A DNA stretch of 64,000 nt from Mixophyes australis (GCA_036250195.1 JAVHZZ010000005.1:187156948-187220947), one strand, 5' to 3'; positions 12,648-23,888 are shown, counted from the stretch's first letter. Translations and numbers: made by a program. Notes: generated by a model from the sequence alone, not told the origin.

Positions 12648-12880
12648 ATTTTGCTTTAAATCCTTAAATAGCAAGGGCCAAATTTTAGTATAGGGGCTAT
12701 TTAAGAAAAGTGTAAAGCTGGAGATATCACAAATATCTCCAAGGTTCAATAAATTATCAATCAGTACCACAGTCACCATATCCAATTTAACAAGCTCCAA
12801 AAAAAGTAGCTTTTCAAAACGTTTCTCCGTTAGCTAATGCCATCTTCAGATGGCATTAGCAGCTAGCCCTTTAGAGCAAT
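12648..12880. mobile_element. MITE-like repeat with small perfect hairpins
   Basis: Contains GGAGATATC ... GATATCTCC-type inverted words near 12720-12740. A perfect 13-bp-arm hairpin at 12834-12861 reads GCTAATGCCATCT then AGATGGCATTAGC. Class unknown. Confidence 0.4.
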
Positions 12881-13395
12881 AGACTTGCTGGAGAGGGATC
12901 TTTCGATCCATCCACTCCTCCCCCCTCCTCCCCAGTTCAACATGTGGTCATGCATGCGCAGAGAGTAGACGGGACAGGAACTGGAAATACACTCTTTCGG
13001 CACTGTGGTCAAAAATACGTTTTACAAGAGATAACAAACATCTGACAATAACATAGGAAGGAGCTGGGGCCGCAGGTGAAGGTTCAGGTGTTGCCCTAGG
13101 TTATCCTGTTGCCCATCACTGATCTATATAGTATGCAGTGTATGTACAATAAATGTGTACATGCCTTATATGTATAGTGCCTGTAAGTGTATTTGCATTA
13201 GGGCTTGTTTAATAATATTGTGCAAGCAGTTGTATATCAGCTTTAACAGTCTAGTAAATTAGACTAATTGGCTGCTATGTGTTGGATCTCATCAATGATT
13301 TTTGTACCAGTTTAATAAATAAACTCCATAATTTGGCATTAGCCATTACTTTTCAACTCATTTCAGCTGCTTTCTTTGCTGCACTTAGGAACATA
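12881..13395. other. No feature recognised
   Basis: No coding or repeat structure seen. Confidence 0.35.
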
Positions 13396-13698
13396 GGACC
13401 TGATTCTTTAAGAAACTTCCGATACGTGCTGTATTTTGCACAAAAATTGTTCTGTGCTTACTCAGAAACAAACTATACACCAGTGAATGCCAGTGCATAC
13501 ATTACGAATTGAAATGGGGGAGTAAAGAAACATATGCACGTAGGAAATGTATATTAAAGACGTGCCAAGGTCGAGCGCACGCCATCCATCCGATTCAAGC
13601 TCTGGGCACCTCTCAAGTATGTGATTTTCAGCCGTATAACTTGCACCAGATACAGGGCAGGTGTAAATGCCAATTGAAAGTGACGGCAGTTGCGTATG

Positions 13699-14505
13699 CT
13701 GGGTGTAGGAACTGGGGGGGGGAGGGGCAGCTGCCCCCCATAATTTCTGTTGGGTGGGTAAAGACTTTGTTTCATCCCCCACCCCCCACAAAAGCCTTTA
13801 TGCCACTTTCTGAAGTCATGGTATCTGTTCTAAACTTGTGAAACTTTTTTAAATTATATATAGCAGGACTACCAAATGTTCTTTAATATGGATTCCCTTA
13901 GTATAGAGTTAATACAGATTGATTGATTTAAAAAAAAACTCTAAGTGTTGCATTCATAAACATTTAATAAATAACCTTTATTGATGATGAACAACTGTTC
14001 ACTTTACGTTTACCCTGAATTTCGTGCGGTGCGTCCAGTAACAAACATAAGATATAGCAATTTACATTTATAGCACATACCATAACCAGTGAGGCAGTGA
14101 CTATAGATTTAAACATACTCCCAATAAAATGAGATTAGGCTGTCAATGAAATCTGAGTAAAAACTAGGTTAAGGACTATGACAAATGTACATTTTTAAGA
14201 TGAACAATTGAATTTATCTATCTTTCTAACAGCTATTGTACTACTTGGCAGCTATTATTAGTAATAATATTTATTTAATAATGTATAAATACATTTTTAT
14301 AGTAAAATAAAAAATGAAACTGGGGTTGGCCAACCCCTGAAACACTGACAAAAATGAACACAGGACTGGGAGTTTTTGTATCTCTACAGTCACTGTTAGA
14401 ACTGTCATAAAACAAAATACCAAACACGAGAAAAAGGGGCTCCAAGCACTATAACAGTCCTTGGCTTTTTGCCCCCCTATGAAAATTTTCGTTCCTACGT
14501 CCCCG
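13699..14505 (+). mobile_element. hAT-family element, copy 2
   Basis: Left end CTGGGTGTAGGAAC, right end reversed CGGGGACGTAGGAAC. Flanks TGCGTATG (13691-13698) and CACGTATG (14506-14513) agree at 6 of 8 positions, both differences being transitions. Homologous to copies at 6640 and 42955, and provides the empty-site sequence for insertions in both of those. Non-coding. Confidence 0.75.
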
Positions 14506-14725
14506 CACGTATGCGTGCCAGAACATGTGTTTGCGATTAAGAGCTGTATAAATGCTTTTTATTTACAGTAGGCATTAAGAACATCCTAATATATGTATTT
14601 CATGTTAAACATAAACAAAAAAAACATTGTATTGTATTTTTATTAATGATTATATTATTAACAAGTGTTAATGTATTTGATAATTATTGTTTTATCTGTG
14701 TATTCTGATGGGACTTTAAATATAC

Positions 14726-15266
14726 TGTGACAAAGGGAGTGGTTTCCCACAGGCTTCTAAAAGAGGAGTTTGGTATTTAGCTGGTAGTCTGCAGATAAAG
14801 GCTGCAAATCAAGTTACACATTTGTACAGTAGTGTACTTAAGTTAAAGAGATACAGGTGGAGGACATATGTGTGACAAAATTATAGTAAAGTAATTTACT
14901 TGTTTTCAAATGGTTTGCAGCTCTTTCCACAGCTAGCAGCAGACTGACAAGGCTCTGCACTGAGGCTAATCAAAACTGGACACCTGCAGGGATCTCCTTT
15001 TCAAAGGCAAGGTGGGAGTGTCATCTGTCCATCAAGCTAGAGCTGTGGGAGGAGTGTAAAATATTTAAACATGCCTGTTTTCATTATGCAGTGTGACCAA
15101 TCCCAGACAATGTGTATAGGGAGCAAGTCTCTGTTACTTTAGCATTAAAGTCACAAGGAAAGTGTGCATCTTTATGTTATGAATTACTTTGCCATCATCA
15201 CAATAAAAAGCAAAGTAAATAGCAAGAAGTGTTTGTGTGCATCACCTGAAGTGTACCCGTGACACA
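14726..15266 (+). mobile_element. LTR-like block (possible solo LTR)
   Basis: Begins TGTGACAAAG and ends CCCGTGACACA. It has an AATATTTAAAC TATA-like motif at about 15059 and an AATAAA at about 15202. No clear TSD; it abuts the (ATT)n tail of the neighbouring L2. Confidence 0.4.
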
Positions 15267-16028
15267 ATTATTATTATTATTTATTTGTTAGGCGCCACAA
15301 GATTTCCGCAGCGCCGTACACAAAGCAAACAGTAGACTATACAGGGTGAGACAGTACAGACCAATAAACAAAATACCAATGCTTCAGAAACTCCAGGCAG
15401 GTTAATGCAGTAGAGGCGGAGTAGAAGAACAGGTGTAGAGACAAGAGGGAAGAAGGCCCTGCTCATTCGAGCTTACATCCTAAGGGTGGGTGAATGAAAC
15501 AGACACAATTGGAGGAAGTTGAAGTGAGGGGAGAGGGACCGGGAGGAGAGAGGGTAGAACTTTTGGAGGATATGCGGGGTTAGGTAGAAGGTTGGTAGGC
15601 TTTGAGGAACAGGTGAGTTTTGAGTGCTCGTTTGAAGGAGCACAGATTAGGAGAGAGATGGATGGAGCGAGGGAGGTCGTTCCAGTGGAGGGGCGCGGCA
15701 CGGGAGAAGTCTTGGATTCTGGAGTGGGAAGTGGTGATAAGAGTGGAGGAGAGGCGGCGGTCATTAGCTGAGCGTAGGGAGCGGGCAGGAGTGTGAATGG
15801 AGATGAGGTTAGAGATGTAGGGGCCGTAGACTGAGAGAGAGCCTTGTACGTGGTGGTAAGGAGTTTGAAAAGGATTCTGTAGGAGAAAGGGAGCCAGTGT
15901 AAGGCAAGGCAGAGAGGGGAGGCAGAGGAGGAGCGGCGTGAAAGGAATATGAGTCTTGCAGCCGCATTGAGTATAGAGCGAAGGGGCGCATTGAGTATAG
16001 AGCGGAGGGGTGCGAGGGGTGCGAGGTG
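15267..16028 (-). pseudogene. L2-clade LINE 3' end (RT C-terminus), copy 1
   Basis: The minus strand encodes the C-terminal tail typical of L2/CR1-group ORF2. It has an N-A-A-A-R-L-I segment, ALHWLPF, FKLLTTTYKAL, then in another frame ARSLRSAN, WNDLP and SFKRALKTHLF. It ends in a 3' UTR and an (ATT)n tail at 15267-15290. Parts lie in two frames, so it is frameshifted, and it is 5'-truncated. A short internal duplication of CGCTCTATACTCAATGCG lies near 15965-16005. LINE remnant, not a host gene. Confidence 0.85.
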
Positions 16029-16199
16029 GGAGCACAATATATATGCATTGTACGTATCCTGCAGTGTGTTCTATCTGTCTGCATATGGCAGTGATACTTT
16101 TACCCGTATTCAAATAGAAAAGTTTCTTAAGATCCTCTTGTTATTAAATACGGGCGTATCCGCATGCAATTTCCATCAATTTAAAAAAAATGCAAATTC

Positions 16200-17095
16200 T
16201 AAGAAAGTACCAATGTCATTTTACTTTCCTGACATCTAACCAAGCTAAATATTAAATGAGCAGTAGATTAAAAGGAAAATGGAGAAGTTAATGATTATTA
16301 TAAAGAAAATGACACATGTGAAAGAAGGCAGTACTTTGATCCCTTGTTTTTCACTGCTCCATTTCATACATTTCTGAGTCACAGTGTGAATAGCTGATGA
16401 TGATGATGATGACTATTATTTTCTTGCAGTGTTCTACCATTTTTCTTGCTAGTATAACTAGAGTAACTGGTTCTGAAAATGGATACCATTGTTTCCAATG
16501 ACCCCATACCCATTTGCTCTGTTACTCGCATTCAGGAGCATTGTGGTTTTCTGAACACTGCCTGCTCCATTCATTTAAGTTCCAAAGTTAGGGAAGCCTA
16601 GGCGAACTCCAATGATATTTCCAATATGAATAAAAATGCTATTAACTATTAGACATAACTTTGGCTTTTATTGTATTTTTGTTCTTCATTGTAAGATTGT
16701 TTCCTTTCTTCAATAGATTGAGGGGAAAAAATGCTATTAACGTCCACATGTGAATCACATTTGTTTGAAGCAAAACAAATGTCAGTGGGTATAAGGCCTA
16801 CTATACCTGCACTTATCCAGCAAAATGCCTGCCGATCTGGACCAAAGTTTTGCTCTCTGGAGTCTGTACCTACAGCTATGTTTACACAGCAAAGATCATT
16901 TATGAAAGTGCAAAATATGCGGGTGCGCAGAGCTTTTCTATTTCCCCAAATGAGCACCCAAGGCATTCATAGATGTATGTCCACATCCCAATTTTGAGAA
17001 CTGCCCACAGAAATACAAGCTGCACCTAGTTTTGCAGGATTGTAGATCTGACTAAAAATGCACTTAGTGGAGAACAAACATTACTTAGAAGATCA
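16200..17095. other. No gene recognised
   Basis: Short overlapping frames on both strands; a (GAT)n run near 16396-16410. Confidence 0.4.
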
Positions 17096-17096
17096 T

Positions 17097-18600
17097 CCTG
17101 CCACTGTAACGCCTTTGGGGAACGGACGGTATTACCTTTGTCACGACTGGTCCACCTACTGTACGTATGTACTCCTCAGCATGGATATACACCTCTTCAG
17201 TCTACGAAGAAACCACAACAAATTACTGAAGGGTATGGATACAGAGTGGAAGGAAGGGGGAGGTATGAAGGGGGATGTACGAGGTGACGGCCAGGGGTAG
17301 AGACGTCACACTCTACCCCTATCACCGAAACTATGGATATTCGGGATAGGGAAGTATCCCATCCGAATATCCTACACACTGATGTACTGGTGAGGGCCAA
17401 GAGAAAAAGAAGAAAGATAGAAAAAAGGCAGACACAAGATAGCACAACCAAAATGCTGTATACTGGACTAATATGTACTTGCCACACTATTGCTACTACA
17501 ATAACAAACAAACAGAGCCCTGGTCTAACAACCAAGCTATGTAACTATGTGTCATGCACAGCCCTAACTGAAACCCCACAGCTCACAGACACAAATAACA
17601 AAATGTAGACACAGGGAAATACGGATACTAAAAGCCTACCTTTAATGGGGGCCTGACTTCTTGATCCTGGAAGTGAAAATACTAAAACAAATACACACAA
17701 TACAGTACAATGAAATGGACCACCACACAATGGCCATCTAAATACCACACAGAGGGGACAGACCGGGCTCGGCACAATGGCAGGGTACCTCCTCACTGCT
17801 ACCGGCCTAATGCCAATCTGGACTTACAAGCCTAGTGCCTGAATTAAATGGGGCCACAGGCAAATCCTGACTTAACTTGTACCACAGGCTAAGCCTGACA
17901 TTTAACTTGCACCACAGGCTAAGCCTGACATTTAACTTGCAGCTCAGGCTAAGCCCGATTTTTAAAACAAATGCGCCCAGAGGGAAAGAAAATTACAATT
18001 ACCTAATCACACTTAACCACACATGGCCTTATGTTCATTAGTGCTGCATGGGCCTAGTGCCCAATATATGCCACAGGCCTTGTGCCTGACCTGCTCAGCG
18101 GTAGTACAAGGAGCAATATGAGAATCATACTTACCTTCTCCGCACAGGAAATCAACCTTCTTCCCGGACTCTCTCCCTCTCTGACAGACCCTCCTCTTTG
18201 GTGCTTATGTTTCTCCTTTCTTCTTTTTTACTTCCAACGGCTTCTTTTCTTGTCTCTGCTGCCTTCTTTCTTCTGTCCGGTGTTTTGTTGGCTGATCCCG
18301 GCATCTTCTATCTTGACCGCGGCATCCTGTTCCTGAAGATCTTCTCCACTTAACTCTTGCTGTTACTCTGTAACTGCGCCGTGCTGGACGACTATATAAT
18401 AGCAGTCGCTCGGACATGGACCAGTGACACTGCGAGCCCTGATTGGCTCGTCACAGCCAAGAATTCAAATGGCTGGAGGCGAGTTCTGATTAGCTTTGGT
18501 CATTGTTTCCGATTCGCCGTTATCAGTGCCAGCACCTGAAAGGGAAAAGAAGAACTTATTTGCATCCAGTTGCTGATCAGGTGAGTATCCTCTTCCTTCT
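17097..18600. other. Unassigned block with a promoter-like core and a short tandem repeat
   Basis: 17870-17960 holds about three copies of a ~33-bp unit (CACAGGCTAAGCCTGACATT). 18340-18590 is CpG-rich for this window and contains a minus-strand CCAAT box and TATA box. Both might belong to an unrecognised retroelement LTR or to a genuine promoter. No homologous protein was recognised in the minus-strand frames. Confidence 0.4.
18360..18590 (-). promoter_or_regulatory. Candidate promoter core, possibly bidirectional
   Basis: Minus strand: CCAATCAG (18440-18447) lies about 45 bp upstream of a TATATAG-type TATA box (18392-18398). A consensus 5' splice donor (AAG then GTAAGT, 18129-18134) lies about 230 bp downstream of the predicted start. 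Plus strand: an ATTTGCAT octamer (18558-18565) and a CAG then GTGAGT donor at 18581. Motifs are seen; function is inference. Confidence 0.35.
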
Positions 18601-18615
18601 TTCATTCATTTAAGT

Positions 18616-18790
18616 CAGGGTTTCCCAAACCCAGTCCTCAGTGCCCCCTAACAGTGCATGTTTTCCTATCTCCTTACTAGAGCACATGTGTATTCATTAC
18701 TGACTGACACATTGCAACAGATCCACTAGTGGATTTCACTTGTCACGTAGAAAACTTGCACTGTTATTTTTTTCCTAAAATAATGCTTGG
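18616..18790. mobile_element. hAT-like MITE fragment, CAGGGTTTCCCAAACC end
   Basis: Left end CAGGGTTTCCCAAACCCAG, then CCCCCTAACAGTGCATG. No matching right end. Confidence 0.55.
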
Positions 18791-19885
18791 ATTAGCCTAA
18801 TTTAATTTAAATGACTAATGAGAGACGGGACATTGGGACTATTTATTATTACGTGTCAATTTTGTATGTTGTAAGTTTTTTTTACTTTGGGCAAAATGTG
18901 TCTTGAGATGCCTTTTCTCCTTGGAAGGCAGCTGTAAGGTGAAAAACGTAGTCCATTATAAGTATAGGCTGACAATAGTTTTCCAACATCTCCTAGGACA
19001 TTTAATTCCATTTGTAAGGAGAAAAATGCTCTGTGCCTTCTCACTCAACAAGGAAATCCTCCATAATTTCGTATTCTCCACCCAACTCAAATAAGTCTCT
19101 CATCCCATAAAGCAACTGTAATTTTTGCATGTGGGTTCAAAATTCAACAAAGAACATTCAGATCTGCCAAGCTGCTCCCATCAATTTTGTTCTTCCTGCA
19201 GATTCTGCTAACTTGGGCCACAAAAAATAAGCGCAAACGGCATATGCACTGTTTGATTGATGGGAATATTTGTTAACAAATTACTAATCTGAAGCAGGTT
19301 TCCATGTTAGAAGGGAGATGCTTCTCTAACAGAGCAGAATAAAGTGGCTGATTGCTTAGCAGAAATACTTTGCAGAAATGCACTGTATAGAATGGTTAAT
19401 TTCAAAGGCATGGATAGTGATATCATAGCAGCTCAAATGACTCAGGTTTTGAACAGTACCATATTTAATTAGGACACTGTCCTAAAGTTGTGGGAAGGGC
19501 TTTAGGCTTACCTTACATCTGTCACAAATTTGGTGGAGCACTCCTGATTTGCGGACCTTGAAATGGGTGGAACTTACACAAATGTTGGTGGAGTGTCACA
19601 CAAAAGTGTGTGTTTCTGGTTGGATAGGGCGGGGATTGTGTGGATCTGAGGCAGGGCTTATTTTGTCTTGATTTCGCATTTTTGAATGTTGGGAGGTATT
19701 GTTAGTATTAACCGCCAGTAGCCTAGGGCAACCTATTTCCCAGACCAACCAGGCCGCAGTGGGCACCACCTCCCTCTAAGCTGGTTGCCAATTAACCTAA
19801 ACCAGCATATTTTCTCTTGTGCTGTTGACGTTTAGCTGGTTGCAAAGCCAGCAGTAGTTGCCTAGCAAATATTGTTCATTAGAGC
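18791..19885. other. No gene recognised; possible older LTR flank at its right end
   Basis: 19730-19890 together with 25521-25800 may be the two halves of an older LTR split by the Gypsy element. Otherwise no feature. Confidence 0.35.
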
Positions 19886-20452
19886 CCTCTTGTCACGACT
19901 AGTATAGCGTACCTGCTATCGTTGGCACTACTCGGAGGAAGGCGCGGAGTCTAACGTGCCCCTGGTGTTCACCAGGGACCCCCGCAAGGAGGTATGGACT
20001 TAGCTGCAGGAAACACGCAGGTCGCGGTCCTTCCACGAGTCAGATAGCGAAGCACGAGAGGAATGTCAGACAGGCAGGTTCGGCAACGGTGCGGGCAATG
20101 CAGGTACACAAGGAGAATCCGAACGGGGTGTGAATCAAGCCGGGTCGATAACGTTCTGACAGCGAGGTACAAAAGGGAGATCCAAAGGGGTAGTCAAGGC
20201 AATCCGGGTCACAATGGTCACAGGCAAACGGCAATAAACTGGAGGAAGGCAAGGGTCAGAAAACAGATAAACACAGGAACACTGGAACGCTGGAGGACAG
20301 GAAAGGACCTGAAACTCTGGCACAGGAGATGAGGTCAGAGGGACTTAAATAGTGCTGCTAACCAATGCCCTCAGCACTAGTAGTGCTGTCATAGCTGTAG
20401 CGCCGTAGCGCTAGTCATCCTGCAGCGCCGTAGCGCTCTCTTCATGCAGCGT

Positions 20453-20471
20453 CCCGTTGCCTAGCAACGGG
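20453..20471. promoter_or_regulatory. RFX X-box-like palindrome (3' LTR, site 1)
   Basis: Contains GTTGCCTAGCAAC, which fits the RFX X-box consensus GTNRCC(N0-3)RGYAAC, inside an 8-bp-arm palindrome. Located in U3 upstream of the TATA box. Binding is inference. Confidence 0.5.
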
Positions 20472-20520
20472 GACGCTTCTGGGTCTGAGCTGGCCGGCCG
20501 GGCGGAAGGGGAAGTGATGC

Positions 20521-20543
20521 GTCTGGTTGCTAGGCAACCAGAC
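20521..20543. promoter_or_regulatory. RFX X-box-like palindrome (3' LTR, site 2)
   Basis: Perfect 10-bp-arm palindrome (GTCTGGTTGC / GCAACCAGAC, centre TAG). Its minus strand contains the identical 13-mer GTTGCCTAGCAAC seen at site 1. Confidence 0.5.
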
Positions 20544-20591
20544 GTTCTGTGTGGACGGGCGGGCGGCCGCCGAGCGGCGCCTGACAGTATG

Positions 20592-20610
20592 CCCTCCTCC
20601 TTCTCCCCTT
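20592..20610 (-). other. Polypurine tract
   Basis: Minus strand reads AAGGGGAGAAGGAGGAGGG, 5 bp before the 3' LTR: the expected plus-strand DNA primer. Confidence 0.85.
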
Positions 20611-23600
20611 GTTTGGAGGAATCTCTTGAGTAACTGAGGAGCGTGAAGGTCCGGTTTATCCACCCAAGATCTTTCTTCCGGGCCAAATCCCTTCCAGTGC
20701 ACAAGGAACTGTTGTTGCCCGTAGCGAATGCGGACATCCAGAATCCGGGTGATCTCAAACTCTGTTCCAGAGGAGGTTTGAACAGGAGGAGGTCGAGATG
20801 GAGGTACAAAGAACCTGTTAAGCACCAATGGCCGGAGTAGGGACACATGAAAAGTATTATGACATCGTAAAGAAGCCGGTAGCTTTAGTTTAACACATAC
20901 TGGATTAATAACTTGTGAGATGATGTAAGGACCAATAAAACGTGGAGCCATTTTCATAGATGGTACTTTGAGTTTTAAATCTTTAGTGGAAAGCCATACT
21001 TGATCCCCTACCTTCAATAGGGGAGTAGCTCTTCGGTGGCGATCTGCAAAGATCTTATGGTGCTGTGATGCCTTTTGCAGAGCTGCTTTGGTTGTGGCCC
21101 AAATGATAGAGAATTCTCGATAAAGTGAGTCCACCGCTGGAACAGAGGAGGAAGAATTGGGAAATGGATCTGGGATAATAGGATGCATCCCGATCACAAT
21201 AAAGAATGGAGAAAACCCGGTAGATTCATGGACATGGTGATTGTGTGAGAATTCTGCCCAGGGAAGGAATTGTGACCATCTGCTTTGATTATCAGCGGTA
21301 AAGCAACGGAGAAAAGTCTCTAAATCCTGGTTGATCCGCTCGGTCTGACCATTGGTCTGGGGGTGATATCCCGATGAGAATTTTAACTCCGTACCCAGTT
21401 TTTTACAGAAAGCCCTCCAGAACCGGGAGATGAATTGCACTCCCCTGTCAGAGATAATTTCCTTAGGGCAACCATGAAGTCTGAAGATCTCCTTGATAAA
21501 TGTGTCGGCTAAGTGACTGGCTGAAGGTAGACCTGAAAGAGGAATAAAATGCACCATTTTAGAAAATCGGTCAATGACAACCCAGATGGTATTGAATCCA
21601 GAACTTCAGGGAAGGTCAGTAATAAAATCCATGGCTATACTCTCCCAGGGAGCATCAGGCGTAGGTAGGGGCTGGAGCAACCCAGCAGGAACCTTCCTGG
21701 AAGTTTTGTGTTGGGCACAAATGGTACATGCTGCAATAAAGTCCCGTATATCAGCGCGTATGGTAGGCCACCAGAAACGACGGCAGAGAAGGAATGTGGT
21801 CTTCTTTATGCCAGCGTGACCCGCGATACAGGACGAATGGGCCCAACGCAATACCTTGAGTCGTAATTGTGGTTCCACAAATGATCGTCCTGTGGGCGGA
21901 ACATCCTTCACAGTATTGGTAATAGCAATGATGTTCGAAGGGTCAATAATGCAATGAGGAATCGATGGATTCAGGCGGTCTGTATCATCAAAAGAACGAG
22001 ATAGAGCGTCTGCCCGCTTATTCTTAGCACCTGGACAGAAGGTAAGAATCATGTTGAAGCGAGCAAAGAATGATGCCCAGCGGGCCTGCCGAGGATTCAG
22101 ACAGTGAGCTTCCCGAATGAATGTCAAATTTCGGTGGTCTGTAAAGATGGTAACTGGATATAGGGCTCCCTCTAATAGGTGCCGCCATTCCTCCAAAGCT
22201 GGTTTAATAGCGAGAAGCTCCTTGTCTCCGATTCCGTAATTAATCTCGTTGGGAAGAAATCGTCTGGAGAAGAACCCGGATGGAGAATGGGTACCTGAAG
22301 GTGTCTTTTGGAATAACACGGCTCCAATGCCTATTGAAGAGGCGTCTACCTCCACAAAGAAAGGTCGCTGTTGATCCGGCTGAGAGAGCACAGAGGCAGA
22401 GGAAAAGGCTTTCTTCAGAATAGTAAAGGCAGAAACAGATTCTGGAGACCATATCTTTGGATTGGCAGATCTCCTAGTTAATGCTGTAATTGGAGCAATG
22501 ATGGAAGAGAAATCTTGGATGAACTGTCAATAATAATTGGCGAATCCAATGAATCTTTGGATACTTTTAAGACCCTGCGGTTGAGGCCAATTCAAGATGG
22601 ATGACACCTTGGTGGGATCCATCTGTAACCCGGAGCCGGACACAATGAACCCAAGGAAGGACACTTGGAGAACTTCAAAAACACATTTTTCCAATTTGCA
22701 ATAAAGATGATATTTGCGCAGTCTTCGTAAGACCTCCCTCACTTGTTCTTGATGAGAACTCAAGTCTTTAGAAAACACTAGAATGTCGTCTAGATAAACG
22801 ACTACGGAGGTGTACAACAGATCTTGAAAGATGTCATTAACGAAATTCTGGAAGATGGCGGGGGCATTGCAAAGACCGAAGGGCATTACCAGGTATTCAA
22901 AATGACCATCCCTCGTATTGAAGGCGGTCTTCCACTCGTCACCCTTCTTTATACGAATGAGGTTGTAGGCCCCTCGTAGGTCTAATTTAGTAAACACTTG
23001 AGCCCCGCTGATTCTGTCAAATAGGTCAGAGATAAGAGGTAACGGGTACCGATTCTTGATGGTAATACGATTCAGGGGTCTATAGTCAATGCATGGGCGC
23101 AGAGACCCATCTTTTTTCTTGACAAAGAAGAATCCAGCCCCAGCAGGAGAGGTAGACTTGCGAATAAAACCACGTTCCAGATTCTCCTTGATATATCGGG
23201 ACATTGCCAGGGTCTCTGGGCGAGAAAGGGGATACGTTCGCCCCTTGGGTATAGGTTGATCGGGAAGCAAAGTGATGGAACAATCCCAGGGCCGATGGGG
23301 AGGTAATAACTCGGCCTCAGTTTTACTGAATACATCTTGGAAGTCAGTGTATGCAGCTGGAAGGCTAACTTCCGTAACCGTGGACTGAGCAACAACTTGG
23401 GAACCAGGAGGCAGAACACTAGGTAGACATCTATGATGACATTCTGTACCCCAACGAGTAACCTGAGCTCGATCCCAATCCATCTGCGTAGAGTGTCTTC
23501 GTAGCCATGGAAGCCCCAAGATAATGGGATTGATGGATTTTGGCAACACCAACAACTGAATCATCTCGCTATGGAGGGCTCCAACCATTAACCGAATAGG

Positions 23601-23824
23601 TGAAGTGATGAAGGAGATGGAGCCACTGCTGACACGGTTCCCATCTACTGCTGTTAATGATAATGATTGAGGCAAGGGGAGAGTTGGAATTTGAAGCTCA
23701 GCAATGAGAGTGGCAGAAATGAAGTTCCCGGAGGAGCCGGAATCCACAAAGGCCGTGGTGGAGAAGGGACCTCTAGGGGTGCTCAGGGTGACTGCCATAA
23801 GAAGCTCAGGGGTGTTTTTTGAGT

Positions 23825-23888
23825 AGGGAGCAACTGTGGATACTCCTAAACCGGCCTCCCTGCTACCGTTTAGGAGGACGGGTTTCCC
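23825..23888 (-). promoter_or_regulatory. -1 ribosomal frameshift signal: slippery heptamer plus predicted pseudoknot
   Basis: G GGA AAC at 23882-23888 in the gag frame is a canonical X XXY YYZ heptamer, the same one used by PEG10 (known). After a 5-nt spacer, a perfect 9-bp stem pairs CTCCTAAAC (23868-23876) with GTTTAGGAG (23843-23851). Loop bases AGGGAG (23856-23861) can pair with CTCCCT (23825-23830) to form an H-type pseudoknot. The pol frame is open from here. Confidence 0.85.

Larger units (their letters stand above)
13396..16170. mobile_element. F2-family DNA element, copy 1, heavily interrupted
   Basis: Left end GGACCTGATTCTTTAAG resembles the F2/MITE-A terminus. Internal landmarks shared with the 54.8-kb copy are TTTACAGTAGGCATTAAGAA (14564 area) and CATTGTACGTATCCTGCAGT (16046 area). 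It is split by a hAT copy (13699-14505), an LTR-like block (14726-15266) and an L2 LINE (15267-16028). The right terminus is lost. Confidence 0.6.
19891..20586 (-). repeat. 3' LTR of the Gypsy element
   Basis: TG...CA with TGTCA/TGACA inverted ends. Differences from the other LTR are seen at about 20069, 20329, 20361, 20427 and 20518. On the minus strand U3 runs from 20586 to about 20322, with a TATTTAAG TATA box at 20344-20351 and predicted R start at 20321. No AATAAA was found in element orientation. A 14-bp word AGCGCCGTAGCGCT occurs twice near 20399 and 20424. Confidence 0.95.
20442..23888 (-). pseudogene. pol: Gypsy pol (protease, RT, RNase H, integrase, chromodomain) with two premature TGA codons
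   Basis: One frame, -1 relative to gag and open upstream through the slippery site. Visible in order: protease with FVDSGSSGNF (catalytic DSG); RT with YLDD (codons 22785-22796) after an MPFGLCNAP segment; RNase H with a VEVDASSIGIGAV start; integrase zinc finger (His pair near 21815-21845, CTIC near 21720); integrase core with DFITD, SDRG and GQTERINQ, the last D and E separated by 35 residues (DD35E); and a C-terminal chromodomain (about 20606-20762; FLVHWKGFGPEERSWV). TGA codons at 22527-22529 (end of RT, after FANYY) and 21606-21608 (in the integrase core, after DFITDLP) break the frame in three. No frameshift was found. The last ~48 codons lie inside the 3' LTR. All core catalytic residues checked are present. 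Confidence 0.95.

Noticed and set aside
12822..12849. Second hammerhead-like motif (CTGAAGA...GAAAC on the minus strand)
   Set aside because: CTGAAGA is the centre of a perfect 13-bp hairpin in a MITE-like repeat, and no stem II can form between it and GAAA.
13509..13841. 110-aa plus-strand frame
   Set aside because: Crosses the left junction of the hAT copy at 13699, so it joins unrelated repeat sequences.
15480..16113. Overlapping 185-aa and 177-aa minus-strand frames as a host gene
   Set aside because: Residue pattern is the L2 LINE RT C-terminus split between frames, with a LINE 3' tail.
19969..20332. Several 60-90-aa frames duplicated at 24903-25266
   Set aside because: Chance frames in the non-coding LTRs; duplication is due to LTR identity.
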